Below are positions 15,876-24,800 of a stretch of DNA of 38,428 nt, in pieces; the first letter of the stretch is position 1; each line of letters begins with the position of its first letter. This stretch comes from RH-AL1 sp964235705 (GTDB taxonomy: Bacteria > Pseudomonadota > Alphaproteobacteria > Rhizobiales > Beijerinckiaceae): contig CAXSDP010000036.1 in assembly GCA_964235705.1 (NCBI GenBank), positions 1 to 38,428 of the forward strand, written 5' to 3'. The position numbers were made by a program, and so were the translations under genes. Below the pieces are notes generated by a model that did not search any database, had not been told where the DNA came from, and saw only the letters and a program-made list of their open reading frames with translations.

Positions 15876-17648
15876 ATGAGCGGCGGCTCCCTCGCGGCGC
15901 GGACCGCCTCGCGCAAGGCGACCTGGACCAAGCTCGGCCTGGGCGCCCCGGTCGTGCTGCTGCTCGCCGTCCTGCTGATCTACCCCGTCGGCCAATTGCT
16001 GTTCCTCAGCATCCACGGCGAAAACGGGTTCGGCGTGTTGGCGTATCGGCGACTCTTCGCGTCCTCGGTCTACCTCGACGTCCTCCTCATCACGTTGAAG
16101 ATCGCGCTGGCGTCGACGGCGCTGTCCGTGGCGCTTGGCTACCCGGTCGCCTACCTGATCTCCATCGTCCCGAAGGACCGGAAGGCGACGCTGCTGTTCT
16201 GGGTGCTGCTCTCGTTCTGGACGAGCTTCCTGGTTCGCGCCTTCGCGTGGATCGTGCTGCTCGGGCGCAACGGCGTCGTCAACAAGACGCTGATGGCTTT
16301 GGGCCTCATCGATCGCCCCGCGAACCTGCTCTACGGCTTCGGCAGCGTCCTGATCGGCATGGTCCACGCGTTGCTGCCGCTGGCCATCCTCACCATGCTC
16401 GCCGTGATGGAGAACATCGACCCCGTCCTGCCGCGCGCCGCCGGCACCCTCGGCGCGCGCCCGGGCACCGCGTTCTGGAAGATCTACTTCCCGCTGTCCT
16501 TGCCCGGCGTCGCGGCGGCGGCCATCATGGTGTTCGTGACGGCGATCGGCTTCTTCATCGTGCCCGCCCTGCTGGGAGGGCGTCGGGAAACGATGATCAC
16601 GCAGATCATCATCGACCAGGTGCAGCAGAGCCTCGACTGGGGCTTCGCGGGCGCGATCTCGGTGCTCCTCCTGCTCGTGGTGCTGGCGGTGTTCGTGGTC
16701 TATGATCGGACCCTCGGCCTCGCCACGATGACGGGTGGGGTCTCCGGGCGTCCCGTGGCGGCGTCCGATCGCCGACGGAGGCTTCACCAGCCCGGCGACG
16801 TGGTCCTCACGCTCCTTGGAACCCTGTCCGACCGGCTCGTCGCTCCATCGCCGGGACGCCGACGGCGCGGCGATGGCGTGGCACCGCGCTGGTTGTCCGC
16901 GCTTGTCTGGACGCTGCTCCTCGTCATCACGGTGCCGGCCCTCCTGATGATCGTCCTGTCGTTCGGCAAGGGAGGCCTCGTCTGGCCACCGCGGACCTTC
17001 ACGCTGCAATGGTACCGCGAGGCGCTGGACTCGCCGGTCTGGACGCAGGCGCTGGTACGCTCGCTGGTGGTCGGCCTGGGCGCCGGCCTGCTGTCGATGC
17101 TGATCGGGACGCCCGCGGCCTTCCTGCTGGTCCGGGGCAACCTGCGCGGCAAGGGCGCCTTGCTCGCCCTCGTCCTCTCGCCCATCGTGGTGCCCCGCAT
17201 GATCATCGCGGTCGGCATCTTCTACTTCTACGCGCGCATCGGCCTCGTCGGCAGCGCCTTCGGCCTCATCCTGGCGCACACGGTGGTGGCGGTTCCCTAC
17301 GTGGTGATCACCATGACGGCCGTGCTGCGCAACTACGACACGCGCCTCGACTTGGCGGCCCAAAGCCTCGGCGCCCGTCCCCTGGCGATGCTCCGCCACG
17401 TCACCTTCCCGATCCTCGGGGCCGGCATGCTGTCGTCGTTCCTGTTCGCCTTCGCCACATCCTTCGACGAACTGACGATCGCGCTCTTCGCTTCCGGCGG
17501 CCTCAGCGCCACCTTGCCGAAGCAGTTCTGGGACGAGGTGACGCTTCAAGTGTCGCCGGTCATCGCGGCCGTCTCGACCTGCCTGTTCCTGTTCGTCGCC
17601 GCGCTCATCTTCGTGGCCGAACGCCTTCGACGCGCCGCCGCCCGGTGA
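15876..17648 (+). CDS. Fused ABC transporter permease (PotB-PotC type in one chain)
   Basis: This 590-residue membrane protein joins two permease domains that are normally separate PotB and PotC subunits. The first half (about 25-285) opens GAPVVLLLAVLLIYPVGQLL and carries the ATPase-docking EAA-type loop AAGTLGARPGTAFWKIYFPL. A hydrophilic, Arg-rich linker (about 288-345) follows. The second half (about 345-585) opens WTLLLVITVPALLMIVLSFG and has its own loop, AAQSLGARPLAMLRHVTFPI. Both loops keep the conserved A-x-x-L-G-A, so both should bind the PotA-like ATPase, giving a transporter with one fused permease and two ATPase copies. No stop or shift interrupts the join. The fusion could be genuine or the result of a lost stop codon between adjacent genes; the 55-residue linker favours an established fusion. 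Confidence 0.85.
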   Translation: MSGGSLAARTASRKATWTKLGLGAPVVLLLAVLLIYPVGQLLFLSIHGENGFGVLAYRRLFASSVYLDVLLITLKIALASTALSVALGYPVAYLISIVPKDRKATLLFWVLLSFWTSFLVRAFAWIVLLGRNGVVNKTLMALGLIDRPANLLYGFGSVLIGMVHALLPLAILTMLAVMENIDPVLPRAAGTLGARPGTAFWKIYFPLSLPGVAAAAIMVFVTAIGFFIVPALLGGRRETMITQIIIDQVQQSLDWGFAGAISVLLLLVVLAVFVVYDRTLGLATMTGGVSGRPVAASDRRRRLHQPGDVVLTLLGTLSDRLVAPSPGRRRRGDGVAPRWLSALVWTLLLVITVPALLMIVLSFGKGGLVWPPRTFTLQWYREALDSPVWTQALVRSLVVGLGAGLLSMLIGTPAAFLLVRGNLRGKGALLALVLSPIVVPRMIIAVGIFYFYARIGLVGSAFGLILAHTVVAVPYVVITMTAVLRNYDTRLDLAAQSLGARPLAMLRHVTFPILGAGMLSSFLFAFATSFDELTIALFASGGLSATLPKQFWDEVTLQVSPVIAAVSTCLFLFVAALIFVAERLRRAAAR

Positions 17649-17688
17649 GGCGTTCCTTGCCCCTTCACACCCCCGAGACGATGTGACG

Positions 17689-18594
17689 ATGCTCAGCTCA
17701 AGCGCCCTCCGTGGGATCCTGCCCGCCGTCCCCACGCCCGTGACCGCCGACGACGCCGTCGACGGTCACGCCGTCGAAGCCCTGTTCGGCTGGCTCCTGA
17801 AGCGAGGGATCGACGGCGTCGTGCCCCTCGGCGGGACCGGCGAGTACGGCGCCCTGTCGCGCACCGAGCGCGTCCGGATGGCGGCCCTGACCGTCGCCGC
17901 CATGAACGGGCGAGGCCCCGTGATCCCCGGCGTGCTCGACCCGGGCTTCCACGACGCCCTCCAGGCCGGCCGCGACTTCGCCGCCGCCGGCGCGGACGCC
18001 CTGCTGGTCCTGACGCCCTACTACACCAACCCGACGCAGGCCGGCCTCCGCGACTATTACCTCCGCTACGCGGACGCGTCGCCGGTGCCGATCCTGATCT
18101 ACGAGATCCCGTACCGGACCCGCATCGCCTTCGAGCCCCGGATCCTCCACGAACTGTCGCGTCACGAACGCATCATCGGCATGAAGGCCTGCAACACGGA
18201 CATGTACCACTTCCTCCAGGTGGTGGCGGGCGTCGACGAGGACTTCGCGGTCCTGAGCGGCGAGGACAGCCTGTTCCCCCTTCACGTCGCCGCCGGCGCG
18301 CGCGGCGGCATCGTCGTGACGGCCAACCTGCTCCCGACGGCGTGGCGGCGCATCCACGAGGCGGCGGCGGCGGGACGGACCGCCGAGGCTTTGGAGATCC
18401 ATCGCCGCCTCATCCCGCTCATGAACATGGCCTTCGCGGAAACCAATCCCGGCCCCATGAAGGCGGTGATGGACATGGTGGGGGTGGAAGCGCCGCGGAT
18501 GCTGGCCCCGCTCGTCCCGCCCGCCCCTTCGCTGGTCGCGGCGCTCCGCGCGGAACTCGCGAAGCAACTCGCCGCGTTCGAAAGTGTCGGCTGA
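17689..18594 (+). CDS. Dihydrodipicolinate-synthase/N-acetylneuraminate-lyase family aldolase
   Basis: This class I (Schiff-base) lyase of about 301 residues condenses, cleaves or dehydrates a 2-oxo acid. The catalytic Lys166 is in IIGMKACNTD, the conserved Tyr138 in YEIPYRT 28 residues earlier (the same spacing as in E. coli DapA), and GGTGE at 48-52 binds the carboxylate of the oxo acid. In true DapA the pocket reads GTTGE; the GGTGE form is commoner in catabolic relatives such as keto-deoxy-sugar-acid aldolases and dehydratases. Placement between a transporter and two hydroxyacid dehydrogenases argues for a degradative role, not lysine synthesis. ATG 17689 is chosen; an in-frame GTG six bases earlier is possible. 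The next gene starts three bases after its stop. Confidence 0.85.
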   Translation: MLSSSALRGILPAVPTPVTADDAVDGHAVEALFGWLLKRGIDGVVPLGGTGEYGALSRTERVRMAALTVAAMNGRGPVIPGVLDPGFHDALQAGRDFAAAGADALLVLTPYYTNPTQAGLRDYYLRYADASPVPILIYEIPYRTRIAFEPRILHELSRHERIIGMKACNTDMYHFLQVVAGVDEDFAVLSGEDSLFPLHVAAGARGGIVVTANLLPTAWRRIHEAAAAGRTAEALEIHRRLIPLMNMAFAETNPGPMKAVMDMVGVEAPRMLAPLVPPAPSLVAALRAELAKQLAAFESVG

Positions 18595-18597
18595 GCC

Positions 18598-19479
18598 ATG
18601 GATCGCGTCGACGTGGATCCCTCGACACGGCGGCCCGTGCGCCGGAAGACGGACGGCAACGGACCGACGGGCCTCGACACGGACGGCGGCGCGGGGCGTC
18701 GATCGTCGCTCTTCGTTGGCTCGACCGAGAAGGCGTTCCAAGTCCTCCACGCCTTCGACGGCCCGCGACGCCACCTGTCCTTGGCCGACATCGCGCGCAT
18801 CGCGGGGCTCGACCGGAGCGCGACGCAACGCTTCGTCCACACGCTCGAGACCTTGGGCTACCTCCGCCGCATACCGGAAGCGCGGACCTACGGACTCACG
18901 TCGAAGGTCCTGCAGTTCTCCTTGAGCTACATCCGCGCCAACGATCTGATCGAGCGGGCATCGCCCTACCTGCTCGAGCTCAGCCGCAGCCTGGGCGAAA
19001 CAGCCAACCTGCACGAGTTGGACGGCAGTGAAATCGTCTTCGTGGCCCGTTTCCCGGGACGGCACCTCGTCAACGTCGACATCGTGGTGGGGAGCCGCCT
19101 GCCCGCCTTCTTCACCGCCTCGGGAACGGCGATCCTGTCGCGCTTGCCCGAGGAGGAGCGCCGCACCATCCTCGCCATGACCAGGCTGGAAGCCGTGACC
19201 CCCTACACGCAGACGGACCCGGATGTCCTGCGCGAGCGCGTGCACGTCGCGAGCAGGGTCGGCTACGCGGTGGTGACGAACGAGACCGTGCTGGGTGACA
19301 TCTCGGTCGCCGCCGCCATCACGGACGAGCACGGGCGCGCGGTCGCCGGGGTGAACATATCGGTCCCGACGACTCGTTGGACCGTTGAGCGGGTGGAAGC
19401 CGAGCTGGCGCAGCACGTCCAGGTCGCCGCGACGTCCATCTCCAAGAGCAAGTTCGCGCCGGTGACGCTGGTCCGTTAG
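18598..19479 (+). CDS. IclR-family transcriptional regulator
   Basis: This 293-residue regulator has an N-terminal winged helix at about 38-100 (STEKAFQVLHAFDGPRRHLS, then LADIARIAGLDRSATQRFVH) and the C-terminal IclR effector domain, marked by LPAFFTASGTAILSRLPEEE and a closing SVAAAITDEHGRAVAGVNIS. An extra basic, Gly-rich N-terminal tail of about 38 residues precedes the winged helix. The effector domain of this family usually binds small carboxylates such as oxo or aromatic acids, which suits a cluster that oxidises hydroxy acids. It lies three bases after the lyase stop and upstream of the FMN dehydrogenase on the same strand, so it is likely co-transcribed and autoregulated; the inverted repeat at 12073-12098 is a candidate binding site. 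Confidence 0.85.
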   Translation: MDRVDVDPSTRRPVRRKTDGNGPTGLDTDGGAGRRSSLFVGSTEKAFQVLHAFDGPRRHLSLADIARIAGLDRSATQRFVHTLETLGYLRRIPEARTYGLTSKVLQFSLSYIRANDLIERASPYLLELSRSLGETANLHELDGSEIVFVARFPGRHLVNVDIVVGSRLPAFFTASGTAILSRLPEEERRTILAMTRLEAVTPYTQTDPDVLRERVHVASRVGYAVVTNETVLGDISVAAAITDEHGRAVAGVNISVPTTRWTVERVEAELAQHVQVAATSISKSKFAPVTLVR

Positions 19480-19541
19480 CTGCGCGAGGCAGGTGGCGCA
19501 CCCGTACCGGCGGGCTCACCATGACGGCGAAAGGAAGTCCG

Positions 19542-20717
19542 ATGTCCGGGCGCGATCTCGACGGGACTCTCAATTTCGACGACATGCGCGCCGTGGCCCG
19601 TCGGCGGCTCCCACGCGGCGTCTTCGAGTACATCGATGGCGGAACGGAAGATCAGGTCGCGCTTCGGACCCTGCGGGAGGCGTGGGACGCCATCCGGTTC
19701 GACCCCGCCGTGCTGGTCGACGTGTCCCACCGTTCGCAGGAGGTTGAACTATTCGGGCGCGAGCAGCCCATGCCCTGCATCATCGCGCCGACCGCGATGG
19801 CGGGGCTGGTCTGGTTCAACGGCGAGGTGGAACTCGCCCGCGCGGCCGCGAGGGCCGGCCTCCCGTTCTGCGTTTCCACCCAATCGATCACCGCCATCGA
19901 GGACGTCGCCGCGCAGGCCGGCGGACGCCTGTGGTTCCAACTCTACGTCCTACAGGACCGCGGTTTGACGCGCGGCCTGGTGGAGCGGGCCCGCGCGGTC
20001 GGGGCCGAGGCACTCGTCGTCACGGTCGACACGCCCGTCTCGCCCAAACGCGAGTACAACACCCGCAACGATTATGGCATCCCGATCCGTCCGACGCTGC
20101 GCAACACCCTCGACGTGCTCCGGCACCCCGCCTGGCTATGGTCGGTGCTGAGGCGTCATTGGTGGCACTGCGGCGTCCCGAGCTACGCCCACTACCCCGC
20201 CGCGTTTCGCAAGTCGATCACCCGCGCGGCCGTGTCCGACGGCGTGAAACTGGCCGCCTCGGTCACATGGGACGACGTCGCGGACCTTCGCCGTCGCTGG
20301 GCCGGGCCGATGATCCTCAAGGGTGTCCTGCGCGTGGATGATGCGGAACGTGCCGCGCGGCACGGGATCGACGGCATCGTGGTCTCGAACCACGGCGGCC
20401 GGAACCTCGACGGTGGTCGCTCGGTCCCCGGCGTGCTTCCGCGCATCGCCGATGCGGTCGGTCATCGCATGACGATCTTCGCCGACAGCGGCGTACGGCG
20501 TGGCGGTGATGTCGTGAAGGCCATGGCGCTCGGCGCCGATGCCGTCCTCCTCGGGCGTTCCGTCCTCTACGGCTTGGCTGCCGGCGGAAGCGCAGGTGCC
20601 ACCCGCATGATCGACATCCTCCGGGACGAGATCGACCGTACCTCGGCGCTCGTCGGCGTTCCCGACCTTCGCACCATCAACGGGATGGCGGTCGGGCGTG
20701 CCCCGTCCACCCCTTAG
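19542..20717 (+). CDS. FMN-dependent L-2-hydroxyacid oxidase/dehydrogenase (LldD/glycolate-oxidase family)
   Basis: This 391-residue TIM-barrel flavoenzyme should oxidise an L-2-hydroxy acid (lactate, glycolate, mandelate or similar) to the 2-oxo acid. The active-site signature VVSNHGGRNLDGGRS holds catalytic His284 and Arg287, followed by the phosphate-binding FADSGVRRGGDVVKAMALGA and LLGRSVLYG. The N-terminal FDDMRAVARRRLPRGVFEYI and the PIIAPTAMAG-like CIIAPTAMAGL also fit. ATG 19542 is preferred since AAGGA lies six bases upstream; ATG 19521 has no such site. Together with the FAD-linked enzyme at 12.1 kb, the cluster can attack both stereoisomers of a 2-hydroxy acid. The membrane-binding loop region (about 180-225) is rich in Trp and His (WLWSVLRRHWWHC), so membrane attachment is possible. 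Confidence 0.88.
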   Translation: MSGRDLDGTLNFDDMRAVARRRLPRGVFEYIDGGTEDQVALRTLREAWDAIRFDPAVLVDVSHRSQEVELFGREQPMPCIIAPTAMAGLVWFNGEVELARAAARAGLPFCVSTQSITAIEDVAAQAGGRLWFQLYVLQDRGLTRGLVERARAVGAEALVVTVDTPVSPKREYNTRNDYGIPIRPTLRNTLDVLRHPAWLWSVLRRHWWHCGVPSYAHYPAAFRKSITRAAVSDGVKLAASVTWDDVADLRRRWAGPMILKGVLRVDDAERAARHGIDGIVVSNHGGRNLDGGRSVPGVLPRIADAVGHRMTIFADSGVRRGGDVVKAMALGADAVLLGRSVLYGLAAGGSAGATRMIDILRDEIDRTSALVGVPDLRTINGMAVGRAPSTP

Positions 20718-20725
20718 CGAAGGAT

Positions 20726-21203
20726 ATGCCTTCCAACACGAGGGACACTTTCCCTCAAGGCGACATCCTCCTTGCTGCGCGCGAGGGGCGCGACGTCGAA
20801 CCCGGCGTCGGCTTCGATCACGAGGGGCGTCCGACCGCATCTCCCGCCGCCATCCTCGAGGACGGGACGCTGCTCCCTTCGGCGGCCACAAGGGCGCGTC
20901 GATCGCCATCATGGTGGAGATCCTGGCGGCCGCCCTCACCGGTTCGATGCTCGGGTGTCAGGACACATCCGTCGACGCGTCGGCCAGCACATGAGGGGTG
21001 GTCAGTTCCTGCTGCTCATCGATCCGGAGCGGGGCGGCAACGCGTTCGCGGCGCGGGTGGAAACCCTCATCGAGGCGGTGCTCGCCGCCGGGGCCGCGCG
21101 CCTTCCAGGCGACCGACGCGACCGTTGCCGAGCGATGTCGGAGACGGAGGGCGTCCGCCTCCCGACGGCGGCTTACGCGTCGCTCCTGGAGACGGCCAGC
21201 TAG
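20726..21203 (+). pseudogene. Decayed malate/L-lactate dehydrogenase (Ldh2 family), C-terminal half with two frameshifts
   Basis: Three successive frames together rebuild the C-terminal half of an Ldh2-family NAD(P) oxidoreductase: GDILLAAREGRDVEPGVGFD and ILEDGTLLP in the first frame, FGGHKGASIAIMVEILAAAL in the second, then GGQFLLLIDPERGGNAFAAR and a closing RLPGD in the third. The lysine-containing GGHKG motif is the family hallmark. The N-terminal 180 or so residues are missing, and the relic begins directly after the FMN dehydrogenase stop. The family includes malate, lactate and sulfolactate dehydrogenases and delta-1-piperideine-2-carboxylate reductase; which one it was cannot be told. 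The cluster therefore once had a third, NAD-linked enzyme for a hydroxy or cyclic imino acid. Confidence 0.75.
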
Positions 21204-21230
21204 GGCGAAATCCCCGTCCGATAGTCGCGA

Positions 21231-21683
21231 TCAGATTGGCAGGTCGTTCGTGTTCTTGATCTCCTCCATGACGGTGTAGGTGTGGGTCTGCCGGATGCCC
21301 GGCATGCGCACCAGGGCGGTGCCGAGGAAGGCGCGGTAGGCCGCCATGTCCCGCACCCGGACCTTGATCAGGTAGTCGAACCCACCCGCCACCATGTGGC
21401 ACTCCAACACCTCCGGTGTGGCCCGCACTGCGGCAGCAAAGTCGCTGAACGCGGTCACATTGGTCCGGTCGAGCGTCACCTCGAGGAAGACGAGCAGGGC
21501 GCGTTCGAGCTTGTCCGGGTTCAGCCGGACCGAGAAGCCCTCGATCACGCCGTCACGTCGCAGGCGGCGCACGCGCTCCAGCGTGGCGGCCTGGCTGAGG
21601 TTTACCCGCTTGGCCAGCTCCACGTTGGTCGCGCGCCCGTCCCGTTGCAGGAGTTTCAGGATCCGGCGGTCGGCATCGTCCAT
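21231..21683 (-). CDS. Lrp/AsnC-family regulator, probable proline-responsive PutR
   Basis: This 150-residue protein has an N-terminal helix-turn-helix (about 3-55: DADRRILKLLQRDGRATNVE, then LAKRVNLSQAATLERVRRL) and a C-terminal RAM ligand domain with the glycine-containing MVAGGFDYLIKVRVRDMAAY. It is divergent from putA, separated by about 130 bases. In Agrobacterium and Rhodobacter relatives an Lrp-type protein in this position (PutR) activates putA in response to proline. The same role is inferred because the PutA here has no DNA-binding domain of its own. The ATG at 21683 is the natural start for the family (M-D-x-x-D-R-x-I-L). Confidence 0.85.
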   Translation of the reverse strand: MDDADRRILKLLQRDGRATNVELAKRVNLSQAATLERVRRLRRDGVIEGFSVRLNPDKLERALLVFLEVTLDRTNVTAFSDFAAAVRATPEVLECHMVAGGFDYLIKVRVRDMAAYRAFLGTALVRMPGIRQTHTYTVMEEIKNTNDLPI

Positions 21684-21776
21684 CGGCTGAAGATCCGGGG
21701 CCTTCTATGACAGGTCCGTAGCATATCTTCGGCTTGGCCGCTCCACTTCCGTGCCCCCTTCGGCGGATCATGGGTT

Positions 21777-21786
21777 AGCCTAGGCT
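21777..21786. promoter_or_regulatory. Palindrome in the putR-putA spacer
   Basis: AGCCTAGGCT is a perfect 10-bp palindrome about 30 bases before the putA start, in the spacer shared with the divergent Lrp-type gene. It may be part of the regulator's binding region; Lrp proteins also wrap weaker sites, so this is only a candidate. Confidence 0.3.
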
Positions 21787-21793
21787 GAACGGC

Positions 21794-21806
21794 GGGGGGG
21801 GGGGGG
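21794..21806 (+). repeat. G13 homopolymer tract before putA
   Basis: Thirteen consecutive G (about 21794-21806) end nine bases before the putA ATG at 21816, covering the place where a ribosome-binding site would lie. Slippage here would change the spacing or strength of that site. The exact length may be a sequencing or assembly approximation. Confidence 0.65.
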
Positions 21807-21815
21807 ACCGGGTCC

Positions 21816-24800
21816 ATGGACGACGGCGTGGGCAATCAGGCTTTGGTGAACGATCCCGCCTCGATCGACGGTCGGGCCAACGGGCAAGCCTCGGCCAAGC
21901 CGTTCAAGGCGTTCGCCGCGTCCCTCGTCGATCGATCCCATCTGCGGGCGGCGATCACGGCGCGCACGCGGGCACCCGAGGCGGAGCGGGTGGCGGCGCT
22001 GATCGAGGCCGCCACGCTGCCCGCCGACATGCTGCGGGACGCGAAGGCGACGGCGGTCGCGCTGATCGAGGCGCTGCGGGCAAAGGGCACGCGCGGTGTG
22101 GTGCAGGGCCTGGTGCGCGAGTACGATCTGTCGAGCCAGGAGGGCGTCGCGCTGATGTGTCTGGCGGAGGCGCTGCTGCGCATCCCCGACAAGGCGACCC
22201 GCGACGCGCTGATCCGCGACAAGATCGGCGCCGGCGACTGGCGCGCCCACGTCGGCCGAAGCCCCTCGCCATTCGTCAACGCCGCCACCTGGGGCCTGGT
22301 GGTGACCGGCCACCTGCTAGGACCGGTGGACGAGGCCGGCCTGTCGGCCGCGCTGAACCGCCTGCTCGCGCGCGGCGGCGAGCCGGTGGTGCGCCGCGGC
22401 GTCGACATGGCCATGCGGATGATGGGCGAGCAGTTCGTCACCGGGCAGACGATCGCCGAGGCGCTACGCGCCGCGCGGCGGCTGGAGGCGCGGGGCTATC
22501 GCTACTCCTACGACATGCTGGGCGAGGCGGCGACGACCGCCGCCGATGCCGAGCGCTACTTCGCCGACTACGGGCGCGCGATCCACGCGATCGGACGCGC
22601 GGCGGCGGGCCGCGGCATCATCGCCGGACCGGGCATCTCCGTGAAGCTGTCCGCCCTCCACCCCCGCTACGCCCGTTCGCAGCGCGAGCGCGTGATGGGC
22701 GAGTTGCTGCCCAGGCTCACGGCCCTCGCCGCCCTGGCGCGGGGCTACGATATCGGCCTCAACATCGACGCGGAGGAGTCCGAGCGCCTCGACCTGTCGC
22801 TGGACCTCCTGGAGGCGCTGTGCCTCGACCCCACGCTGGATGGCTGGCAGGGCATCGGCTTCGTGGTGCAAGCCTATGGGAAGCGCGCCCCCTTCGTGCT
22901 GGACTGGCTGATCGACCTCGCGCGCCGCAGCCGCCACGGGCTGATGGTCCGCCTGGTGAAGGGCGCCTACTGGGACAGCGAGATCAAGCGCGCCCAGCAG
23001 GACGGACTGGCCGACTTCCCCGTCTTCACCCGCAAGGCCCACACCGACGTGTCCTACATCGCCTGCGCGCGCAAGCTGCTGGATGCCGCCGACGCGGTGT
23101 TCCCGCAGTTCGCGACGCACAACGCCTACACGGTCGCCGTGATCCACGCGATGGCCGGTCCCGAGGCCGCGCCCGACGCCTACGAGTTCCAGTGCCTGCA
23201 TGGCATGGGCGAGCCGCTCCACGACGAGGTCGTGGGCCGGCTCGGCCGCGCCGCCCGCATCTACGCGCCGGTCGGCGCGCACGAGACGCTGCTAGCCTAT
23301 CTCGTGCGCCGGCTGCTGGAGAACGGCGCCAACTCCTCCTTCGTCAACCGCATCCAGGATCCCCTTGTCAGCGTCGCCGAGCTGGCGGCCGACCCGGTCG
23401 CGCTGGTCGCCGCGTCGCGACCGCTCGGCGCCTCGCACGAGCGGGTCCGCTTGCCGGCCGAGCTGTTCGCGCCCGCCCGGGTGAACTCGGCCGGGTTCGA
23501 CTTCAGCGACGAGGACCAGCTGCGGGCGCTGGCAACATCTCTGGCGGCAAGCGCCACCCACCTGTGGCGGGCGGCGCCGGCTGGAGGCGAGGCCGGGAAG
23601 GTGCGGGAGGTCCGCAATCCTGCCGACCGCCGCGACCTCATCGGACACGTCGTCGAGGCGACCCCGGCGGAGGTCGACGCGGCGCTCGCTGCCGCCTCCA
23701 CCCACGCGTGGCGGCGCGTGCCGGCGCGCCAGCGAGCCGTGATCCTGTTCCGGGCCGCCGACCTCATGGAGGCCCGCATGCCGACCCTGCTCGGCGTTCT
23801 CGTGCGGGAAGCGGGCAAGTCGCTGCCCAACGCAGTCGCCGAGGTGCGCGAAGCCGTCGACTTCCTGCGCTTCTACGCGGCGCAGGTGCGCGACGGCTTC
23901 GACGACGCGACGCACGAGGCGCTGGGCGCGGTGGCCTGCGTCAGCCCGTGGAACTTCCCGCTGGCCATCTTCACCGGGCAGGTCGCGGCGGCGCTGGCCG
24001 CCGGCAACGCGGCGCTGGCCAAGCCGGCGGAGGAGACCCCGCTAATCGCCGCGCGGGCGGTGGCGATCCTGCACGAGGCCGGGGTGCCGGCCGCCGCCCT
24101 CCAGTTGCTGCCCGGCGGTGGCGAGGTCGGCGCGTGGCTCGTCGCCGACCCGCGCGTGCGCGGCGTGCTGTTCACCGGCTCGGGCGACGTCGCCCGCCTG
24201 ATCGGGCGCGAGCTGGCGCGTCGGCTGAACCCGGACGGGAGCCCGGTGCCGCTGATCGCCGAGACCGGCGGCCAGAACGCGATGGTGGTGGACTCGTCCG
24301 CGCTCGCCGAGCAGGTCGTGGCGGACGTGCTGGCATCGGCCTTCGACAGCGCCGGGCAGCGCTGCAGCGCGCTCCGCGTGCTCTGCCTGCAGGACGACGT
24401 GGCCGAGCGGACGCTCACGATGCTGAAGGGGGCCTTGGCGGAGCTGAGCGTGGGCAATCCCGATCGGCTCAGCGTGGACGTCGGCCCGGTCATCTCGGCC
24501 GCCGCCCGCGACGGCATCCTGGCCCACATCGAGGCCATGCGCGCGCGCGGACTGGACGTGCACCAGGCACCGCTGCCGGCTGGCTGCACCCACGGCACCT
24601 TCGTCCCGCCCACCATCATCGCGATCGACGACCTCACGTCGTTGGAGCGCGAGGTATTCGGCCCGGTGCTGCACGTGCTGCGCTTCCCCCACGACGGCCT
24701 GGACGCGCTCGTCGCCGCCATCAACGCCACCGGCTACGGCCTGACCTTCGGCCTCCACTCGCGCATCGCCGGGACGGTCGCGCGGGTGACGGCGGCGACG

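Noticed and set aside
15699..17735. 678-codon minus-strand open frame across the permease gene
   Set aside because: It is antisense to a clear permease, with repetitive Asp/Arg/His/Glu composition and no family pattern.
17698..19416. 572-codon minus-strand open frame across the lyase and IclR genes
   Set aside because: It is antisense to two well-supported genes and lacks recognisable content.
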